8,840 nt of DNA from Atopobiaceae bacterium UBA7016 (GTDB lineage Bacteria > Actinomycetota > Coriobacteriia > Coriobacteriales > Atopobiaceae). Under the pieces are notes generated by a model. That model was not told the DNA's origin and did not search any database. It saw nothing but the letters and a program-made list of their open reading frames with translations. Location of the stretch: assembly GCA_002449555.1 (NCBI GenBank), contig DJXA01000053.1:1-8840 (forward strand), read 5' to 3'. Numbering within the stretch: position 1 is the stretch's first letter; each line of letters opens with the position of its first letter. Positions 5,285 to 8,840 of the stretch are shown here, in pieces. Made by a program: the position numbers and the translations under genes.

Positions 5285-6877
5285 TTAGGCTTCGCCGCCC
5301 TTGCGTGCGTTGTGGTCAAGCGCGCCCAGCGAGTCTGCCGCGAGCACGATCTGCATGATCTGCGCCGCCACGTTGCCTCCCGCACAGAGGTTGTCGAGCA
5401 AGAGGTCGAGCGCCGTGACCACCGCGAGCGCGCCCGTCGGGATGCCCAGGCTTGCCAGCAGCATGCCGTAGCACGCCAACATGCCGCCAGGCACCGGAGG
5501 AACGGCGACGGCGTACAGCAGGCACGAGATGGCGAGCTGCGCATACCACAGCACGCTTCCGCCCATGTTGTAGGCACGGGCGCTGTAAAGCATGACCACG
5601 GTAAGCAGAATGGCCGTCATGGGCTTGCAAAGCACCATGCCCAGGGGCACGCCAAAGGAGGTCTGCTCGTCATCGACGCCTAGGTCATCCTTGCAAATGG
5701 AGAGCACCGTTCCAAACGCCGCTGAGGGCGAGGCCGTGATGCAGGCGATCACCGTGGCGGGGAAGCAGGTGATGAGGAGCTCGCGCAGGCTGATCTTGCA
5801 GGTAACGCTCGTAAAGATAAGCTGCGCAGCCAGAAACACCACCATGACCACGCCAATCACCAGGATGGGAAGCCACGATTGGAAGAGTGCCCCCAACGTG
5901 CCGGACCACGTCTGCGATATGGTCATCACCACGATGAGCAACGGCAGCAGACGGCAGAGCTGCTCCATGAGGAACTGGATCAGCACGTTGAGCTGGTTGA
6001 GCGCCTTGCGAATTCCCTCCGTGAGGTCGCCCAGTGCGAGCACCGCGACACCCACGGCGATGGAGAGCATGATGATCTGCAGCGTGTTGCCCTCCATGAA
6101 GGGCTTGAACAGGTTGGTGGGAAAGAGGTCAAGCAGGAGCCCCGTGATGCTTGAGATGGGGTCTCCCATCTCAGCCACCTTGCCAACGCCCAGGCGGAAG
6201 AACGGGAAGCTCGCCACAAACGCGAGTGCCACGGCGGACACGTTGGTGAGCATCTGACGTCCGATAAGGGCCCTGCCGCTGCGACCGAGCGCGGCCATGT
6301 CGCCGATGCCGCAGATGCCGCACACAACCGAGAGAAACACCATGGGGCCCGCAACGCCCGCAAGCATGCCCACGTACGTGTCAAACAGCGGATTGACCAG
6401 GCCATTGAGTAGCGACATGCGCGTGGCCTCGGGCAGCCGCAGGCCAGCCTGTGCGAGCACCACGCCACAGGTGATGGCAGCGCACGCCTTGGCCGTCGAG
6501 CCCAGCGGCGGACGCGGGCACGAGATAGAGATGATGTTGTAGCCACCGGTATAGGCAAACGACGGCCTGAGACCCGCCGTCTGCATAAACGTGCGTTCCC
6601 AGTCGGTCTCGTTGCCCTGTTCGCGCGGGTCAAAGCGGTCTCCGCGCACCTTGATCATCAGACGGGGCTTTCCCAACCGGTTGCCCACGACGAGCTCCGC
6701 CTTGGTTCCGTCACCAAAGTGGTCGCGGAAGCTGAGGAGGGCGTACTCAATGGTCAGGCGCGCAGAGAGCTGGCTTCTGCGATCAAGCTGCGTGCCGTCA
6801 AGAAAGTCCGCGACCGCCTCGGACGCGCGGTCGATGCCCTCGGCATCGAGCATGATGTCGGTGATTTGAGTTGCCAT
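5285..6877 (-). CDS. DAACS (glutamate/dicarboxylate symporter) family transporter with N-terminal GHKL/anti-sigma-kinase-like domain
   Basis: The protein has 530 aa. Residues 1-125 are soluble and resemble a GHKL ATPase of the RsbW type: an N-box-like helix IEYALLSFRDHFG (43-55) and a VRGDRFDP strand-loop (77-84) like the DxGxPFDP box. Ser49 and Val77 stand where Mg/ATP-binding Asn and Asp are expected, so ATP use is doubtful. Residues from about 130 on form a DAACS permease: HP1 Ser-rich loop ITASPSAAFGT (380-390), TM7 segment SFGVPLG (407-413), HP2 PVPGG (461-465) and TM8 D491-x3-D495-x6-N502. Asp495 matches GltPh Asp394, which binds the substrate amino group. The Arg397 position is Cys498, as in neutral amino acid carrier ASCT2. 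The Na+ motif NMDGT is CKPMT (417-421) and Asp405 is Gln506. The start at 6877 has GGGAGG 6 nt upstream; longer in-frame reading lacks an RBS. The substrate is inferred, not shown. Confidence 0.9.
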   Translation of the reverse strand: MATQITDIMLDAEGIDRASEAVADFLDGTQLDRRSQLSARLTIEYALLSFRDHFGDGTKAELVVGNRLGKPRLMIKVRGDRFDPREQGNETDWERTFMQTAGLRPSFAYTGGYNIISISCPRPPLGSTAKACAAITCGVVLAQAGLRLPEATRMSLLNGLVNPLFDTYVGMLAGVAGPMVFLSVVCGICGIGDMAALGRSGRALIGRQMLTNVSAVALAFVASFPFFRLGVGKVAEMGDPISSITGLLLDLFPTNLFKPFMEGNTLQIIMLSIAVGVAVLALGDLTEGIRKALNQLNVLIQFLMEQLCRLLPLLIVVMTISQTWSGTLGALFQSWLPILVIGVVMVVFLAAQLIFTSVTCKISLRELLITCFPATVIACITASPSAAFGTVLSICKDDLGVDDEQTSFGVPLGMVLCKPMTAILLTVVMLYSARAYNMGGSVLWYAQLAISCLLYAVAVPPVPGGMLACYGMLLASLGIPTGALAVVTALDLLLDNLCAGGNVAAQIMQIVLAADSLGALDHNARKGGEA

Positions 6878-6903
6878 GAACGTCCTCCCGTGAGTGCCCC
6901 TCC

Positions 6904-6909
6904 ATTGTA
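6904..6909 (-). promoter_or_regulatory. Candidate -10 element for the DAACS fusion gene
   Basis: TACAAT on the minus strand sits 27 nt upstream of the chosen start codon, implying a leader of about 20 nt. No good -35 is seen, so a regulator or an alternative sigma factor may be needed. Weak prediction. Confidence 0.3.
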
Positions 6910-6942
6910 TACGTGGCTCACGATGCGTTCCTGCCTCACGTG

Positions 6943-6961
6943 GGTGGATGATGTATCCACC
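6943..6961. repeat. Small perfect inverted repeat, possible operator
   Basis: GGTGGAT (6943-6949) and ATCCACC (6955-6961) are perfect inverted arms of 7 bp around a 5-nt centre. The site is in the middle of the divergent intergenic region, upstream of both candidate -10 elements, and has the shape of a dimeric repressor or activator site. No T-tract follows, so it is not a terminator. Confidence 0.4.
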
Positions 6962-7036
6962 GCCCAAAGGTGCGCGCCGAGCCTGCATATCGCCTGCTCA
7001 TGGCACAATGGCTCATGCAACCAGAGAGGAAGAGCC

Positions 7037-8840
7037 ATGGCACAGAGAAGCACTGCCCCGCGCGACGCCGCCACTGTGAAGCGCACGTTGCACTGGTTCT
7101 GGTGGGTCACCAAGAAGCGTCCGTTCGCGGCCTTCATGGCCGTGTTCACCAGCATCGCGTACACGGCGCTGCTCAACTATGCGAACACGTGGGTGATGAG
7201 CCGCATTGTGGACCGCGTGCAGGCAAGCCCCGTTCCCGCCGCGCAGGTATGGGAGGTGTTCGCGCCCTACGTCATCGGGCTTTTGGTGGTCAACGCTGTG
7301 GGACAGACATGCTCAAAGCTGCAGGACTGGTCCGTCATGCAGCTTGAGATGAACGGCAACTATCACCTCAGCCGCCTGTGCTTTGACACGCTGTCCAACC
7401 GGTCCATGACCTTCCACACCAGCCGCTTTGGCGGCAGCTTGGTGAGCCAAACAAGCCGCTTTACCAGCGGTTATACGGGACTGGTTGACGTGGTGACCTA
7501 CTCGCTCATCCCCACGGTGGCGAGCATCGTGTGTACCATCGTGCTGCTGTGGCCGGCAAGCCCGCTTTTCGTGTGCATCCTCTTTGTGATGCTGACCGTG
7601 TATGTGGTGGTTGCCTACACCATGTACCAGCGCATTCTTCCGCTCTCGGCCGCGACGGCCGCCGCACAGAGCAAGCTTTCGGGCGTGCTTTCTGACGCCG
7701 TCACCAACATCTTGGCCGTCAAGACCTGCGGACGCGAAGACTACGAGCGCGAGCTGTTTGACGCCGCGGATCGCAAGGCCATGGCCGCCGAACGCGTGAG
7801 CATGAACGCCATGATGCGCCGCGGCGCCATGACGAGCACGCTCATTACCTTCATCATGTTTGTGACCAGCATCTTTGTGGTGGGCGGCAACGCATGGTAC
7901 GGCATCAGCGCAGGCACGCTGGTGATGATGTTCACCTACACCTACAACCTGTCCATGCGCTTCAACTACATCAACTCGATGATGGCGCGCATGAACCGCG
8001 CGGTGGGCGACGCGGCGGAGATGACCAAGGTCCTGGACGAGCCGCGCCTGGTCGAGGACGCGCCGGGGGCGCCGGAGCTCGTGGTGACGCATGGCGCGGT
8101 GGACTTCGAGCACCTGGCCTTCCGCTACGAGGACGCCGCCGAGGGCGACTACGTGTTCCGCGACCTGACGCTGCGCGTGCCGGCGGGCCAGCGCGTGGGC
8201 CTGGTGGGACGGTCGGGATCGGGCAAGACCACGCTCACCAAGCTGCTGCTGAGGCTCTCCGACGTGCAGGAGGGCCACATCTACGTGGACGGGCAGGACG
8301 TCAGCGCCTGCGCGCAGCAGTCGCTCAGGCGGCAGATCTCCTACGTGCCGCAGGAGGCGCTGCTCTTCCACCGCTCCATCCGCGAGAACATCGCCTACGG
8401 GCGCCCCGACGCCACCGACGAGGAGATACGTCGTGCGGCGGGGCTCGCCAACGCGCTGGAGTTCATCGACCGCCTGCCGGCGGGCCTCGACACCATGGTC
8501 GGCGAGCGCGGCGTCAAGCTCTCCGGCGGCCAGCGCCAGCGCGTGGCCATCGCCCGCGCGATACTGGCCGACTGCCCGATACTCGTGCTCGACGAGGCCA
8601 CGAGCGCGCTGGACAGCGAGAGCGAGGCGCTCGTCCAGGGCGCGCTCGAGAACCTCATGAGGGGCCGCACGAGCATCGTCGTCGCCCACCGCCTCTCCAC
8701 CGTGGCCGCCCTCGACCGCATCGTGGTGCTGGAGGAGGGCCAGATCGTGGAGGACGGCACCCACTCCGAGCTCAGCCGCGCGGGCGGCACCTACGAGTCC
8801 CTCTGGGGCCGCCAGACCGGCGCCTTCCTCGAGGCGGAGT
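7037..8840 (+). CDS. ABC exporter half-transporter, TMD-NBD fusion (3' partial)
   Basis: The open reading frame runs to the window edge with 601 complete codons. Residues 1-320 form a type I exporter membrane domain with about six helices (roughly 30-50, 74-92, 150-172, 176-195, 265-283 and 293-310). Residues 350-601 form an intact nucleotide-binding domain: Walker A GRSGSGKTT (391-399, Lys397), Q-loop Gln439, signature LSGGQ (495-499), Walker B ILVLDEA with Asp519-Glu520, D-loop SALD and H-loop His551. It should dimerise with itself or a partner and export a lipid, peptide or drug using ATP; the substrate is not predictable. The ATG at 7037 follows an AGAGGA-type RBS. Codon usage changes sharply near residue 292: about 48 of 292 codons end in A/T before, about 8 of 309 after, with three ATA and three AGG codons only in the second part. 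Homologues are about 570-620 aa, so little is missing. Confidence 0.93.
   Translation, partial: MAQRSTAPRDAATVKRTLHWFWWVTKKRPFAAFMAVFTSIAYTALLNYANTWVMSRIVDRVQASPVPAAQVWEVFAPYVIGLLVVNAVGQTCSKLQDWSVMQLEMNGNYHLSRLCFDTLSNRSMTFHTSRFGGSLVSQTSRFTSGYTGLVDVVTYSLIPTVASIVCTIVLLWPASPLFVCILFVMLTVYVVVAYTMYQRILPLSAATAAAQSKLSGVLSDAVTNILAVKTCGREDYERELFDAADRKAMAAERVSMNAMMRRGAMTSTLITFIMFVTSIFVVGGNAWYGISAGTLVMMFTYTYNLSMRFNYINSMMARMNRAVGDAAEMTKVLDEPRLVEDAPGAPELVVTHGAVDFEHLAFRYEDAAEGDYVFRDLTLRVPAGQRVGLVGRSGSGKTTLTKLLLRLSDVQEGHIYVDGQDVSACAQQSLRRQISYVPQEALLFHRSIRENIAYGRPDATDEEIRRAAGLANALEFIDRLPAGLDTMVGERGVKLSGGQRQRVAIARAILADCPILVLDEATSALDSESEALVQGALENLMRGRTSIVVAHRLSTVAALDRIVVLEEGQIVEDGTHSELSRAGGTYESLWGRQTGAFLEAE

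Larger units (their letters stand above)
6878..7036. promoter_or_regulatory. Divergent promoter region between transporter and ABC exporter genes
   Basis: This 159-nt region contains the start signals of two genes read in opposite directions. On the minus strand TACAAT (6904-6909) lies 27 nt before the DAACS start. On the plus strand CACAAT (7004-7009) lies 28 nt before the ABC start. Neither has a clear -35. A 7-bp direct repeat, GCTCATG, occurs at 6996-7002 and 7011-7017, flanking the plus-strand candidate. The region is large enough for shared regulation. Confidence 0.55.

Noticed and set aside
6878..6988. Longer N-terminus for the DAACS fusion protein (567 aa)
   Set aside because: The extra 37 residues have no RBS and span the candidate promoter, whereas the Met at 6877 has GGGAGG 6 nt upstream.
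7313..8764. 483-codon minus-strand open frame opposite the ABC exporter gene
   Set aside because: The His/Ala/Arg-rich translation has no domain, and the plus strand encodes all ABC motifs in order. High GC makes long antisense frames common.
1..8840. CRISPR array, transposase, integrase, att site or toxin-antitoxin pair
   Set aside because: No regularly spaced repeats and no matching protein motifs were seen on either strand.

Overview
The window looks like a chromosomal stretch of a GC-rich Gram-positive bacterium, most likely an actinomycetote of the class Coriobacteriia (Olsenella/Atopobium/Collinsella-like). That placement is inferred from strong G/C-ending codon use, AAGGAG-type ribosome binding sites and the mix of gene families; no marker gene is present to prove it. 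There are nine protein genes, no tRNA or rRNA, no CRISPR array and no transposase.

Left region, plus strand (1-1894). The C-terminal half of an NCS2 uracil-type permease ends at 687 and is followed by a good intrinsic terminator. A perfect 34-bp inverted repeat with a 2-nt spacer lies immediately after it (750-819). A two-gene unit follows: a 91-aa PQ-loop/SemiSWEET-like membrane protein and a cytosolic SGNH hydrolase.

Central region, minus strand (6877 down to 1899). Five genes read leftward. First is a DAACS (glutamate/dicarboxylate symporter) family transporter that carries an extra N-terminal domain of about 125 residues resembling the GHKL/anti-sigma kinase fold. About 200 bp further on comes a stand-alone STAS (SpoIIAA/RsbV-like) protein. 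A 470-aa fusion follows, made of an unknown N-terminal domain, a PTS EIIB (lactose/cellobiose-type) domain and a degenerate ROK domain. The last two are an unrecognised 163-aa protein whose Shine-Dalgarno is formed by the last two codons of the fusion gene, and a CPBP-family membrane protease. The most interesting reading is a partner-switching-like pair (STAS protein plus GHKL-like domain fused to a transporter), followed by a PTS-like/ROK-like sensor protein. The transporter has lost several canonical Na+ and substrate residues, and the ROK domain has lost its catalytic Asp, so both may act as sensors or unusually coupled proteins.

Right region, plus strand (7037-8840). A divergently transcribed ABC exporter half-transporter runs off the window edge. 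It has an intact TMD and NBD, but codon usage changes abruptly near 7913. Upstream, about one codon in six ends in A or T; downstream fewer than 3% do, and ATA and AGG codons appear. This suggests a recombination mosaic or an assembly chimera.

The divergent 6878-7036 region holds the promoters for the transporter and the ABC gene, plus a small perfect inverted repeat.
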